A DNA stretch of 64,000 nt from Pristionchus mayeri (GCA_036245805.1 BTRK01000002.1:11776689-11840688), one strand, 5' to 3'. Positions 44,509 to 56,452 are shown, numbered from the stretch's first letter. The notes: generated by a model not told the origin, from the letters alone. A program made the numbers and translations.

Positions 44509-45187
44509 GTTGATTCTAATGCATATAGAGCGCAAAAAGATGTAATGTGTTGTGCTACACAGTACAAGATAATGGCGATTATGAATAATTTACTGACATT
44601 TATGGTTTGTTACGGCTCTGCATCAAGTGGACACCTTTTCCTCTGGGGTTGCTTGAACTCTGGCGCATGTTTCGAAATTATGACGCTTTCGAAATACAAT
44701 CAGTCCAAAAACACGAGGGAAAATTAGGAGCGAGTGTCAAATAGAAAAATCCAAATTATGCATGCACATTGAAATGTATGTTTTGTAGTTGCATTTTTTA
44801 CGTTCCGTCAATAATATTGCACATGTTCAGGAAACTAGCAATGTCATATCGATTCTTCAATTTGCAACTGCACTTGAGTACGAGAAACCTTACTACGCTC
44901 TCGTAATTCTATGCGCTTCCTCTCACCATTCGGTCGCCTATTAAGCGTGTAAAACGAAGACGATGACCGCGAATTTCGAAATCTGCACCCTCTGGGCATG
45001 CTTGCCTAGGCGCATGTGTTTTCGAAATTTTGGCGCGACATTGAAATTACATCGATACGTGCGAACACTGCGAGGAAAGAACATTCGTAATGCATTATTC
45101 GTGCATTATTCGTATCGTGTACGTTCGTGTTGTTCCTTCTTTTCCGCTATTATATTTCAAATATTACAGCAAATATTTTTAGTGAAT

Positions 45188-48100
45188 ATGGCCAGTCAAC
45201 AGGAGCTATTGAAGAGTCTCGAAAATTTCAAGAAGAAAGTGCGTTCCTTTTTATTAATATGGATTATTTTTTTAAACTTTTTTATTGTATTTATTCAGGC
45301 GGGTGAGTACGCGCGGGCGGACAGAATCGGTCGTGTATTCGCCCAGTCATTCGACCTGATTGAGAGTGCTGTGAGAGATGGCGTTGAGGCGGAGGTAAAT
45401 AGATAATTCATTAGAATCCTGCATATGCTTGCACTAAACATACTCGCAGCTTCTGAATTTAAAGTTTTTTTGAATGCCACAATTTTCAGGGAGTTCTCGA
45501 ACTCACTGAGCTTCTTGCACAGAACGCAGATTTTGCCAAGTCAAAGGACGTCAAAGAGTAAGTTTGCATCTTCAAATTATACCTCTATGGGTTAGAAATA
45601 ATTTAGTGGAATTTTCTAGAAAAAATCTAACATTCAGTGTCGCCTCACCTACCCATGCTCCCCGTGACCTCGTCTACGGCATTTTCGAGTCTCTCGGGTC
45701 CATGGTAGCACATCTTGGCAAGACTCGGGCGGAAGACATGGAGGAGATACGTCGTCTCAAGGTCAGATTGGAACTGGTTTTTTGTGCATTTATCGTTACC
45801 TAGTGTAATACAATAGTTTCTTTATGAATATAAATTACCTTGAGGTAGATGCACCTTTTTTCTTTCTCTTTCCACTGTATAATCACGTAATTCGATAAAT
45901 ATTTATTTCAGGTGAAAGTATCCTCACTGGAGAAACAGACTGATCCCAATCTGATGTTGGCTGAGGAACCATTCCTCGCTATACCGAAGGAAGGGATAGT
46001 AAGATTTGGAAAAATGTATTTATGCGGAATCAAAATATTAAATTATAATGCGCAAATATTATGAGAGACTTTTTGTGTCAGTGAACATATGCTTGGCACT
46101 AAGCCAAAAGTCGAAATCCTCCTAAATGTACATACATGTAGTACTCGGTGAGTGTATCTCAGGCATGTCATATTTGGTGTTCTAGATCCTTCTCTAGGGA
46201 ATGAAATGTACTTTAGTCCGAAAATTTCAATTTTCGAAATTTATCATTTCGCAACCGATCAGAACGAATGATATCTCTAAAAATGCGCAATATTCAACTG
46301 ATCGTACCTATAAAATTTTAGATGAATTGGCTTGAAACTGTTTGAGAAAAACTCAAATTTCGGATAAGATATTTTTTAGTTCATACGGCAATGTGGAAAG
46401 GAACCTTTTTTATTTGCTTGGTTTGTAGCGCTCACCGATTACTATTTACAGAAAAATTATGGGCGAAAAAAATTGGGACATGTGTATTGAAATTTTCGAA
46501 AAACTGAAATAAGTCAGTTCGTAATACAATTTCGGGCTACCGTATCCTGACAAGAGAATACCTCGCAAATCTGTGAACATTGATGAATTTTTTAATCCTT
46601 TGGGATTTGAATGTTTGATTGTGGAACCTAACTGGCACCTAATAGATAATAATTGAAATCGTTCGCTAAATGGCTGAAATCGAAACTTGAGTAATGGTGC
46701 ATTTTTCAAATTGCCAAAATTGACCACTGTCGCTTCACATGAATTGAAATCGTATTATCGGATTAGGTTGTGGTGATTTATGTGAAAATTCATTGAAAAA
46801 GTTGTGGGCAAATATTTCAGGCAATTTAGAAAATACAGCAGTTCACCATTTTCAGAACCTCTCCTCGATTTCAGCACATTAGTGAATGATTTCAGTTGTT
46901 CTCTATTATGTGCCAGTTAGGTTCCACACTCAAACATTCGAATCCCAAAGGATTAAAAAATTCGTTAAAAAAAAATGTTCACAGATTTGTGAGGTATTCT
47001 CTTGTCAGGATACGGTAGCCCGAAATTTTATTACGAACTGACTTATTTCAGTTTTTCGAAAATTTCAATACACATGTCCCAATTTTTTTCGCCCATAATT
47101 TTTCTGTAAATAGTAATCGGTGAGCGATACAAACCAAGCAAATAAAAAAGGTTCCTTTCCACATTGCCGAATGAACTAAAAAATATTTTATCCGAAATTT
47201 GAGTTTTTCTCAAACAGTTTCAAGCCAATTCATCTAAAATTTTATAGGTACGATCAGTTGAATATTGCGCATTTTTAGAGATATCATTCGTTCTGATCGG
47301 TTGCGAAATGATAAAGTTCGAAAATTGAAATTTTCGGACTAAAGTACATTTCATTCCCCAGAGAAGGATCTAGAACACTAAATATGACATGCCTGAGATA
47401 CACTCACCGAGTACTGCATGTACGCGCATTTAGGAGTATTTCGATTTTTGGCCTAGTGCCAAGGGTATCTACAAATATGTTCACCGAGTCAAAAAGTCTC
47501 TCTTATACTTTTGTCAACATTTGAAATCAAAATCATTGTCAAAATCTTTTAATGGCGGTAACATAGACGTACTTATAAATTTTCAGGTGTCGTTAGTTCC
47601 ACGTGAAGATGAAACGGCAAAGGAAGAGGGAGCTGTCGATCAGATGTATGCCTTCAATAGCGTAAACGGAATGCTTGGGATGCCGAAAGATGAAATTGTG
47701 GGTGTTTAATGACGTTTTACATTTTAAAAAAGCCTATTGGAATACAATTTTGATTTTGTGAAGTGAAGTCGACTTCATTCAGGAAGACAATTTCAATGAT
47801 AAGGCAATGGAATTCGACGAAGATATGAACGAGACAATAGTCGATTCGGAAGCTACTGATACGGAACACGATGAGAATATGATCATCGGGGAACATGTAT
47901 AAAACCATATAAATATTCATAAAAATTATAGATGGATTGATGTCCTCTGTGGTTCATCGAAAGTGGAATTCTGTCTTTACACAACTGAATGCGGAGAAGG
48001 TGGAAAACTGGGAGATGCATTTTATCGTCAGGGAACGCACAATTCTGCTTCAACAAGCGCAGCAAAACCACCGACTCGTAGTCGCTCTTCTAAAACGAAT

Positions 48101-48860
48101 GATACCAAGAACAAGAGTGAGTCAGGAAATGATAATATAATTTTAGAACTCTGCTAAGTGTCAAACTATACCATTCATGTATTTTCGATGTTTTCAGAAA
48201 AGAAGATTCCTGAGGGCACACCTAAGCTACTGAACAACAACAACAACAACAAGACATGTGAGGACTGTGAATTCGTGGCTGCTTCTCCAGCAGCACTGAT
48301 TATCCACAAACGACGCCACACTGGTACAATATCTAAACATTTAAGAATTCCTAAAGATTTGCTGTTAACTCGTAAAATGGATAGAAAGCATTGGAGTGTG
48401 CGCCTTATTTAATATTATGTTTTAACAACATTGGGCTTGAAATGTTTCTTGTTTTTATCATTTATTTATATTTTTATAATATTTTTTTAGGTGAGCGTCC
48501 ATTTGAATGCTCGGGAAATGGCACGTGCACGATGACCTTCGTAACAAAGGTAAACACAAATAAAATTAAATAAATAAAAATATTCGTTAGCATAATGCTA
48601 CGAACAACATCTCCCATAGTAGCTTATAGGTTCTTGATGATGTCTGGAAACATTATGTACACTACTCTCTGAAAATGTCTCTTCGATTACAACACCAGCA
48701 ATAGACCTGACTATTGCTCAACTCACACTGTGCTGTAGATTCGGTTAATATATGAAAAGGGAAAATTCAAAAATATCCTCAGGGCAATCTCGATCGGCAT
48801 ATTCGTTTCGTCCATCAGTCCCAGATTTGCAAACAAGCACATTGACTCATTTCACTATGT
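45188..48860 (+). CDS. C2H2 zinc-finger gene 2
   Basis: Exons with agreeing phases: 45188-45238 (MASQQELLKSLENFKKK), 45299-45394, 45490-45557, 45638-45761 (PRDLVYGIFESLGSMVAHLG), 45912-45998, 47587-47697 and 47783-47896. The region from 47932 to 48114 is open in the frame that leads into the fingers (GGKLGDAFYRQGTHNSAS) but out of phase by one with exon 7, where the direct join hits TGA. Finger exons follow: 48199-48325 (CEDCEFVAASPAALIIHKRR), 48491-48549 (ERPFECSGNGTCTMTFVTK) and 48790-48852 (GNLDRHIRFVHQ). An N-terminal helical region, an acidic middle and C-terminal fingers suggest a nuclear DNA-binding protein. It is paralogous to genes at 38.9-42.3 kb and 57.3-61.5 kb. The intron after exon 5 holds a 1.4-kb palindrome. 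Confidence 0.7.
46063..47503. mobile_element. 1.4-kb palindromic element in zinc-finger gene 2 intron
   Basis: Arms of about 650 bp pair around 46780. The ends are GAGAGACTTTTTGTGTCAG against CGAGTCAAAAAGTCTCTC. The arms are clearly similar but carry many mismatches, so the element is not new. There is no coding sequence. The intron's donor (GTAAGA, 45999) and acceptor (TTTCAG, 47586) lie just outside it. Confidence 0.85.
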
Positions 48861-48902
48861 TACTGACCTCAAGTACCACCATGTTATGTATTACCACTAT
48901 GT

Positions 48903-48992
48903 TATTGACGCTGGCCTAGCAGTGCTCTCCCGCGAGCCAAGTCTCGAAGACGGGATGTACTTTACCTTTACCTTTTACTGACCTCAAGAACC
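48903..48992 (-). repeat. short interspersed repeat S, partial copy
   Basis: ACGCTGGCCTAGCAGTGCTC, CGCGAGCC and AAGTCTCGAAGAC match the inverse of 56036-56120. Only the part nearest the GGTAAAGG end is present. Confidence 0.65.
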
Positions 48993-48999
48993 ATCGCGA

Positions 49000-49630
49000 G
49001 TTGAAGAATCATTTGATAAGTTCTTTGCGATGTATAAATTATACTCATGTCAAAGTTTACACACCTCAAAGATAAACTTTGAATAGTTCATCTAAACATG
49101 TCGTCCATTCATATTTCTTACGTGGACTGTGTACTTTTTTTAGTTTATCGATAACTGCTGACACTATAGGCATGTCATATTTATTCTGCAGTAAGTGCAA
49201 TTGATGTCAGGCATATAAGGGATGAGTGACCTGGAAATACTGGGAAGGGCCAGTATAATTAAATCTGTCTTCACTGGCGTCTTCACTGTTTACCATCGGG
49301 CAAGGGGGACCTCGACGTCAACGTCCCCAGTGCCACTAACGACTTCAGAGTTTGAGTGAGGAGAGGTAGAGAAGGCCTTTCAGTCAGAAGAGAACAACCT
49401 CTGCAATGGTGTACTTGCTTAGTTAATTAATTTCGCTTAGCTTTTATGCTCCGTTAATGATCATCTACTTAATTATCCCAATGCTGCCCCCGACTTTCCC
49501 ACTCATTCAAAATTTTCGAGCCTTCTTTCATTCTTTGTTAGTAGTCACGCAGCCAATTCTATGGAAGCCGCACACGCGAACAAACAAAATCAATATTCCA
49601 GAAACTGCGAAGAATTTCAAATATAACTAT
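49000..49630. other. non-coding, zinc-finger gene 2 downstream
   Basis: Near 48978-49000 a short CTCAAGAACCATCGCGAG string matches the last finger of zinc-finger gene 1 and may be a remnant of the same exon, split by repeat S. No other feature recognised. Confidence 0.35.
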
Positions 49631-49635
49631 TGTTA

Positions 49636-50961
49636 TATGAGAGGAATCGCGAGAGAATTGACTACTCAGCGGCAGTGAAATTCAAAATCAACCAATCCCT
49701 CTACAAATTTGGTACAAAGTATTTCAAATGATGCTCTTTCAAACTGCGTCGTCAGAATTTTGATAGGTGTCGTCATCTTCGACATTCAGAAGGCCAAACA
49801 TGGGACACTTACTTTTCAGGGGTCAAATCGAGCGCACTTAAATGACCATAAGTCCGTTAAAAATGAAGATAGAAAGTCGTTCTGTTTTTAGAAAGAAAGC
49901 TAAAAACATTCTCTACAACTTTCATGTTGACAGTGTCATTCGCGGTGCACTGCCCGGTGCGGGGCGGTCGGTCGGACTAAAAATGTCGAAATGTTTCAAA
50001 TCGGAAAAAACCACAAAAGTTATTATGCGGAAGTTCTCTAGCTCTCTAGCGCTCTCTAGCGCGCTGCAATGAATAGATAGAAGCTAACTTTCAACATATG
50101 AAATGTTCAGCTCATCATGCTCTACAATTCTAGCCATGATGCGGGACCCTACGAATATTTTGGCCGATATTACAGTTTTGCGCCTTTTCACGGATTCCAC
50201 GCATGAAATATCATGTTTACAGGTGCCCTCTTTCTTTTACACGTTTCAAGGGATGTTCCTACACTACTTGTAACCGATTTAGTGCAATAGCACCCATACC
50301 ATAGGTTGTTGTGGGTAAAAATATTGATTTTCAAATTTGAGGTCATACTGTAGTTTTTGGCCCTTTACAGTGTTACAATAATTGGGGAAACAACTAGAAA
50401 TGTTGTTTTGGATGATTATGGATGTATTTGAGCCCGAAAGCAGCCAATTAAACCTTTGGAAGTTTCTCTGTCTGGAACCCATTTTGGGGCCACCCTACTA
50501 AAGTGCGCCCCCTTTTTTTTCATCTTCACGATTTGTCTGATTTTTGGCGAAAAGTTAGTCACCTATAGGGACTATAACTTCCGCATAATCACTTTTGTGG
50601 GTTTTTCCGATTTGAAAAATTTCGACATTTTTAGTCCGACCGACAGCCCCGCACCGGGCAGTGCACCGCGAATGACACTGTCAACGTGAAAGTTGTAGAG
50701 AATGTTTTTAGCTTTCTTTCTAAAAAAGAACGACTTTCTATCTTCATTTTATACGGACTTATGGTCATTTAAGTGCGCTCGATTTGACCCCTGAAAAGTG
50801 AGTGTCTCATGTTTGGACTTCTGAATCTCGAAAATTACGATACCTATCAAAATTCTGACGACGCAGTTTGAAAGAGCATCATTTGAAATACGTTGTACCA
50901 AATTTGTAGAGGGATTGGTTGATTTTCAATTTCGCTGCCGCTTACCCCCTCATATTTTTCT
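49636..50961. mobile_element. 1.3-kb palindromic element
   Basis: 49636-50045 pairs with about 50570-50961 (for example AAATTCTGACGACGCAGTTT at 50847 against its inverse at 49741; CGGTGCGGGGC against GCCCCGCACCG). The middle 500 bp is unpaired. There is no coding sequence. Ends are not sharply defined. Confidence 0.8.
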
Positions 50962-50999
50962 AAGCATAACGATAAGTAAGTAGGTAAATCCAATTATAA

Positions 51000-52090
51000 G
51001 ATAAGTTTTGAGAAAGAGGATACAATTTCGCAAAAATGTGACAGTCTAATACCTGAAGGTAAAGTTGAAGAGATAATTTGTTGATGTTGAGAAGTAGGAG
51101 CGGGTGGGGCAGTATATGTGCCTAGAAAATACGTTGAGAAAGTTTTGAAATTCGTATTGTACTTCTATGTTTCCAGACAATCACGGTAACCGAGCGGCTG
51201 ACGGATGTTTAAGTGTGCAAGACTCACAGACATGGTGGTTTAACACATAATAAATGCACAAAATAATGAGATAATAAGAAATTGTTTGAAAATTCCTTAG
51301 AATAAAAGGCAAAATGTGTTTGATAAATTCTTATCATAAGTAAAGGAGAGGGAAACGAGTAGCAAGATCGATGAGAGAGAGCCAGTCTCGTTGAAAGAGG
51401 AGGCTCTCCCTCTCGTCGTCTGGGTATCGATTATCCTACGTTGTTTTCAAGGCCGAGAGAGGCGCCGAGATGTATCATGGTTCATAGTACAGTTTGAGTG
51501 TTTCTCATAGAAGCGTTCGATACATTACGTTTATGGACACAACGAATAGAAAATTATGACAGACGGTGCACAGAATTGGTGCAGGTGCAGTAAATCACGC
51601 CTTGTCGTGGAAAGCAGAAACAGTTTAGTTAATCTACAGAAGATGTTTCAAACCAACGTTAGTAATCGAGAAGAAACTAGCCATTCGAATGCCAAATGTT
51701 GGTTGGGACTCTCTTCTCTCGCTGATCCTTCAATTCGCTTGAGGTATTAATATACAAATCAGCTTTTATTATCTCGAACAAAGTCAATTCCGTTCGATCT
51801 TTTCCTTTTCCAATCACTGCATTCCCTCCACTCGCTCTGAGCAGTCGATCATGTCCCCGCCTTCTCCACTTCCCGCCACTTCAATATCCAGGTAACGTCC
51901 GCTCAACCTACTGGAAAAAAATGCAAAAAATATATAATCAATAAATAAAAAAATGCCAAAATAGGCATATGCCTACAGCAACATGTGGAAATACAGCATT
52001 AGTTCACATCCAATTCTTGAGGATATTTCTACTTGTTTTGTGGCACATCTGTTTCCTAATTGCTATCCATATCCGAAATATTAGTTCGAT
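51000..52090. other. non-coding region, no gene recognised
   Basis: About 1.1 kb without a supported exon or repeat. It precedes the hairpin at 52094. Confidence 0.4.
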
Positions 52091-52093
52091 GAA

Positions 52094-52211
52094 CAGTAGA
52101 GTTCGTAATTCGGGTAGCCGTCTCTTCATTTCCCACACTCTCTAGACCGGTCGAGCGGCGAGAGAGTGTGCAAACTGAAGAGACGGTGACCCGAATTACG
52201 AACTCTACTGG
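52094..52211. mobile_element. 118-bp hairpin MITE
   Basis: CAGTAGAGTTCGTAATTCGG pairs with CCGAATTACGAACTCTACTG, and the inner GTCTCTTCATTT and CACACTCTCT also find partners, with a CGGTCGAGCGGCG loop. A 5'-shortened copy lies at 52670-52764. Confidence 0.85.
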
Positions 52212-52440
52212 ACAGACGAGGAAGTGAATTTTGCAGCATTGTTCATTTGGTCTTTTCCTTTTCTCCCGAGAAATCTCGGCGTATCTATGGAGGCGAATTC
52301 GTCTGGAACATCACTGTCACTTACGAGACTTCCAGGGACTATATTAAGAGAATTGGATTCCATCCCTACCCTATTCTTTCTCCTTTCTTCTACCCCGAAG
52401 AGTCCTTCTTTCTTCTCTACTATAGAACAGTCTACTGCGG

Positions 52441-53770
52441 ATGTTGACTACGTTCTTACTTCTCTTCGCCTTAGGGCTCGATCAGGTGCATATTTATTAC
52501 AAAATTAGGGCAAATACTTCGCTCAGGGGGAGTCGATGTGCTTTCGCAACGAGACTTCGGGAGTGAAAAGAGTCAAAGTCGGCAGGCCAGCAGCAGTGGA
52601 TGAATATCACTGCAAGATAATGTGTGCGGAGATGACGGAGGTAAATTTGGGGATCTGCAAGAACCTAGCACTACTCTCTTCATTTCCCACACTCTCTCGC
52701 CGCTGGACCGGTCTAGAGAGTGTGGGAAATTAAGAGACGGTGACCCGAATTGCGAACTCTACCTAGCAGGGTTGGCTATTCGGTGCTCATTGTGACGCCG
52801 AAATCGCCTCTCTCTCATATATTTTGAAATCCGCGGGGGGGGGGGGGGTTGCGCCGTAAACACCTAATAACCAACCCTAGTACCCAGTACCTCGATATTC
52901 CTGTCTCAACATGAATTGCTTCACATTTTGAGAATTGAAAACCACTATCCAAATTCGTTTTCCTGTGCTTGTCATACATCTTCACGGACTACGAATGCTT
53001 CCTCCTTGGAAAGTTCCTCACTTACAACACTCAGTGTATTCAGCCCTATGATGAATGGGTCAAGAAGACGAGCGATGGAGAATGTCCTGGTGAGAATTTA
53101 TCACCTCATCTCTGATTCTTTGTTTTCATTTCTTGAAATATACTCTTCAGACTCCATTGCCAAGCCATATGTTGATGCTGGCTTTGTGCCAGATCCACTA
53201 TTCGAAAGCAAGACGCTACAGTACGCGGCTATGACGAACAAGAGCATTTTCATTCGAAGTTTCAGTGGACCCTTATGTCCTGGGGGATCATTTATGAAGT
53301 TTGACATTCCTGGTTTGACGACTTTTTTAATCACAAATAAAATAATACGATTTTTAAAATGCCTTCACTTTAGCACTTTTCTTCCCGACAACTCGCATCG
53401 ATTAGAGGATGACATACACTCCGATTATATTCTCTGGGACGGCAAACTCGGATCATGGTTTTTCCTCAGAAATGTCTACTCAGAAACAGAGAAAACAAGT
53501 TGGTTTTCGTTTTCAATTTCGTGCATGTATATGGTTCATTTAGGTCTAAATATTACTTATTACGTCAGAGCAACTCGTTGCTTCTATATACAGCCCAGTC
53601 AGTTCGCAGGTTTTTTTAATATTTTACATTTGTTTCTTATTTGATTATCAGATAAATCTGAGTGCGGAGGAAGCCTGCCCACTATGGACACTATGGAAAA
53701 GTACATAAACAAGGGTCCTGTCAGGATTTATGAACAGCCAAACTACTGCTCCAGCAAATACTTCCAGTAA
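52441..53770 (+). CDS. secreted PAN-like protein
   Basis: Exon 1 (52441-52485) encodes the signal peptide MLTTFLLLFALGLDQ. Exon 2 (about 52509-52640) reads ESMCFRNETSG and YHCKIMCAEMTE before GTAAAT. Exon 3 (52966-53089, 124 bp) reads CLSYIFTDYECFLLG and CIQPYDEWVKKT. The Cys pattern over exons 2-3 is that of nematode PAN-like domains, which bind proteins or sugars outside the cell. Exon 4 is 53151-53312; more exons follow to 53770 (CGGSLPTMDTMEKYIN, NYCSSKYFQ-stop). Two faults are seen: exon 3's acceptor reads TCCTG, not an AG, and exons 4 and 5 (from 53374) do not join in phase. The minus-strand gene at 55.3-56.5 kb is a paralogue with an exon of the same 124 bp. Confidence 0.6.
52670..52764. 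mobile_element. hairpin MITE, shortened copy in an intron
   Basis: CTCTTCATTTCCCACACTCTC, GCCGCTGGACCGGTC and GAGAGTGTGGGAAATTAAGAG form the stem and loop. The right flank ACGGTGACCCGAATT matches the copy at 52094-52211, while the left flank is missing. Confidence 0.75.
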
Positions 53771-53786
53771 GATCTGTAAAATCTAA

Positions 53787-55100
53787 ATTCATTCATTCAT
53801 TCATTCATTCATTATTTATTCCGTCAAAGGGGATATGCAAGTAATAGGCGAGATGAAAAAACAATAGACGGATGTCCGTCGACGTTGTCGAATCGGGTTT
53901 CTTGCGGCAGCAAGGGTAGGGTAGGGGTCTGTAGAGGGAGTGGGCGAGGGATGGGTATAGATCATAGATCAAGCCATGCTTTAATAATAGACTGGGGGAA
54001 GAAAGAAGGGGGTTGGGAGCAGATAAAGTTACGAAATGATTCAGGGTGTAAGAATATTGCGGATTCAGGTAAAGAGTTCCATGTAGCAATTGTACGCGAT
54101 ACAACTGTAGTCCGACAATGGGTGGGTATAAATGGTAATATTATTCTAAGATTGTGAGAATTCCGGAGAGAACGAGGAATAGGGGCAATAACGAGAAGAG
54201 GAGATGTATCAAGCAAACATCTTCTATGAATAACTGAGTGAAGGAACATAATATCTATGACAAATTTGCGTCGCTCAAGAGTGGTTAGATTGAGGTCAAT
54301 GAGTCGTTGGCGATAAGAAACACTGGGAAGGCTGCAGCGCGCATATATTCGTCGAGTAAAATCGCGTTGGACTCTTTCAATAGCTTTTGTCAGATCAACA
54401 CTATGAACGGGATTCCAAATAATGGAGCAATATTCAAGATTGGGTAATACATAGGTGGTAAATGATTTAATGTAAATAGAAGGGCAAGTGCTTCTAAATG
54501 ATTTGAATACTAAGTTGGATATGGAACGGGCTTTGGAAATGAATTTGTTAATATGGTCAGAGAAGGATAAGGTTGGGGTAAAAAGAACTCCTAGATCTTT
54601 AACGAACATTTTCTTATCGGGAGGAGGGACGAGGGGAACATTATTAATAAAATATTTCCGTTTAGGATTGTGCGAACCAAAGTGCACAATAGTACATTTA
54701 GTCTCGGATAATCCTAGATTCCTTAAGGAGGACCAAGATGAAACAGAATCTAAGGCCAGTTGCAAATCATTCGAAAAAGAGGGCACTTCGGTAAACAATT
54801 TTAAATCATCACAGAGTATCTAATCGATTTGGGGAATGAGGAAGCAATATCATTAATAAATAGGATAAACAATAGGGGACCCAGGCATGACCCTTGGGGA
54901 ACACCTGACTTAACATGTGAGGGGGGTGAGAAAGAAGAATCAAGAAAAATTGACTGTGATCTGTCCGATAGATACGCACTGAACCAGGAAACGAGGTGAT
55001 TTGAAAGACCTAATTCCGACAATTTATGGAGCAATAATCGGTGGTCTATACTATCAAAGGCCTTACGAAAATCTATGTATACAGTATCAAAAGCCAATTT
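53787..55100 (-). mobile_element. 5'-truncated LINE with ATTC-repeat tail
   Basis: A non-LTR retrotransposon fragment of the CR1/L2 style, on the minus strand. The upper frame (55097-54801) has YIDFRKAFDSIDHRLLLHKL and GVPQGSCLGPLLFILFINDI, core reverse-transcriptase motifs. The lower frame (54798-53962) starts at the DDLKLF part of the YADD box and continues through VKDLGVLF and LPNLEYCSIIWNP. A frameshift separates the two at the YADD motif, so it is dead. The 3' end is the microsatellite (ATTC)n at 53787-53815, the tail type expected for CR1-like elements. It is a different family from the LINE in the palindrome arms. Confidence 0.88.
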
Positions 55101-55109
55101 TTATTGAGC

Positions 55110-55315
55110 TATTCTCAGATAGTGTGCATAGGTCCCGGCTAAATTTGATGAAATTGATTGATTGATTAATCTAAGTAAAACATGAATTATGTGTAGCGTA
55201 TCACAAGTTGGGTTAAAAGTGCGACGATCATACGAGGATAAACGTATAGATGACAATGGACAAAGATAAAATATCATCGATTAAGTCCGCGTTATCGGAA
55301 AGTTGATCGATTTTT
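55110..55315. other. short spacer between LINE and secreted gene 3' end
   Basis: Contains a GATT triple repeat near 55146 and the 3' flank of the minus-strand gene that stops at 55319. No other feature. Confidence 0.4.
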
Positions 55316-55318
55316 CAA

Positions 55319-56452
55319 TTACGAGCAGCTGCCGAATGAGTCGGTGAGGCCATTAACATCCAGGACGATGGCACCGTTGGTAGTGGGACCGTACGAGAGC
55401 CTTGATCCGTTCTTATGCACAATGTAGAGCAGGCAACCATTGTTCACATTGACCACGACTTGCTGAATAGAATGCAGAGTTATTAGAATTAATATTCGAG
55501 TTGGATCGAACATAATTAGGGGAGGCAAATGATATAATAGTACCTGACTATTGGTCCATTCCTCAGGGACTTTGTTCACTCCGACGAGAGTCTGCCCAAG
55601 GGATTCTGACTCTTAACTGAGCCGGCCACCTTTACCGCTGAAAGTATATTGCACTCACTCACTCAGATGTGATGAACACAATTCGTTGTGTACATCTGTG
55701 TTAGGATACACTATGTTTCCGAATAAAATTATTCTAGTCGAGTGATAGACATGATAACTCAAAACATATACTATAGCTCAAATCTGTCTACATGTATCGT
55801 TCAATCATATGTAAGCTTAGCAGACATTCCCTTACGTGGACAGTCCGCCTCGTTCGTCTTCTTGACCCACTCATAGTAGGGCAGGATGCAAGCCGTGTTG
55901 TCGATATAGGTCGGACCGAGCAGGAAACACTCTTTCTCGGGAAAGATGTAGGCCAGACACTGAAATGAATTATGTTTGTAAAAAAACCTAAATCTAACTA
56001 GGGATGGCTTCGCCAAATCCTACTGCCTTCATTAAAGGTAAAGGTACATCCAGTCTTCGAGACTGGGCTCGCGGGAGAACACTGCTAGGCCAGTGTCAAT
56101 TTGTGCAGATTCAGTCTGGAGTGCCCACCTTTGGCCAGACCCATTTACCTGCGTGATCTAGTCACGGCTACCAATTTCCCGTCCCCAATGTGTAGGCGCC
56201 TTGGTGTATGACTGGGGACATTATACTAGGTCGGATGAGAACTATGAACGATGCCGCCTTTGATAAATCATGACGTCATAGTTTTCATCCCCAGTACCGG
56301 GAAAAGACATAATTTTAATTGCGAAGCCATCCCTAATGTGCCTAATTAGTCCTAATTAATCCTAATTAATTAGGATAAATTCCTAACCTCATTCATCTCC
56401 GCATATTTACCTCATTGAGCCCTGAGGCGAACAGAAGGAGTGTGAACAGCAT
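55319..56452 (-). CDS. small secreted protein, half PAN-like domain
   Basis: Four exons join in phase: 56452-56411 (signal peptide MLFTLLLFASGLNE), 55959-55836 (CLAYIFPEKECFLLG, ILPYYEWVKKTNEADC), 55605-55544 (LGQTLVGVNKVPEEWTNS) and 55462-55319 (NVNNGCLLYIVHKNG to SFGSCS-stop), giving 123 residues. Exon 2 is 124 bp, the same as the matching exon of the plus-strand paralogue at 52.4-53.8 kb, and both have EWVKKT. The paralogue's preceding exon, which carries the first Cys residues of the domain, has no counterpart here; its place holds repeat S and a hairpin MITE. The protein may thus be a shortened PAN-like domain. The role is unknown; it should be exported. Confidence 0.75.
56036..56170 (+). 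repeat. short interspersed repeat S, copy 3
   Basis: The best full copy: GGTAAAGGTACATCCAGTC, TTCGAGACTGGGC, CACTGCTAGGCC, AGTCTGGAGTGCCCACC, TGATCTAGTCACGGC. Other copies are at 41601-41740 (inverse) and 48903-48992 (inverse, partial). The TTCGAGAC word resembles a tRNA B box, but a full tRNA-like head is not seen. Confidence 0.75.
56225..56291. repeat. hairpin repeat, CTAGGTCGGATGA family, copy 2
   Basis: CTAGGTCGGATGAGAACTATG pairs imperfectly with CATAGTTTTCATCCCCAGT around ATGCCGCCTTTGATAAATCA. Related to 37332-37416. Confidence 0.65.
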
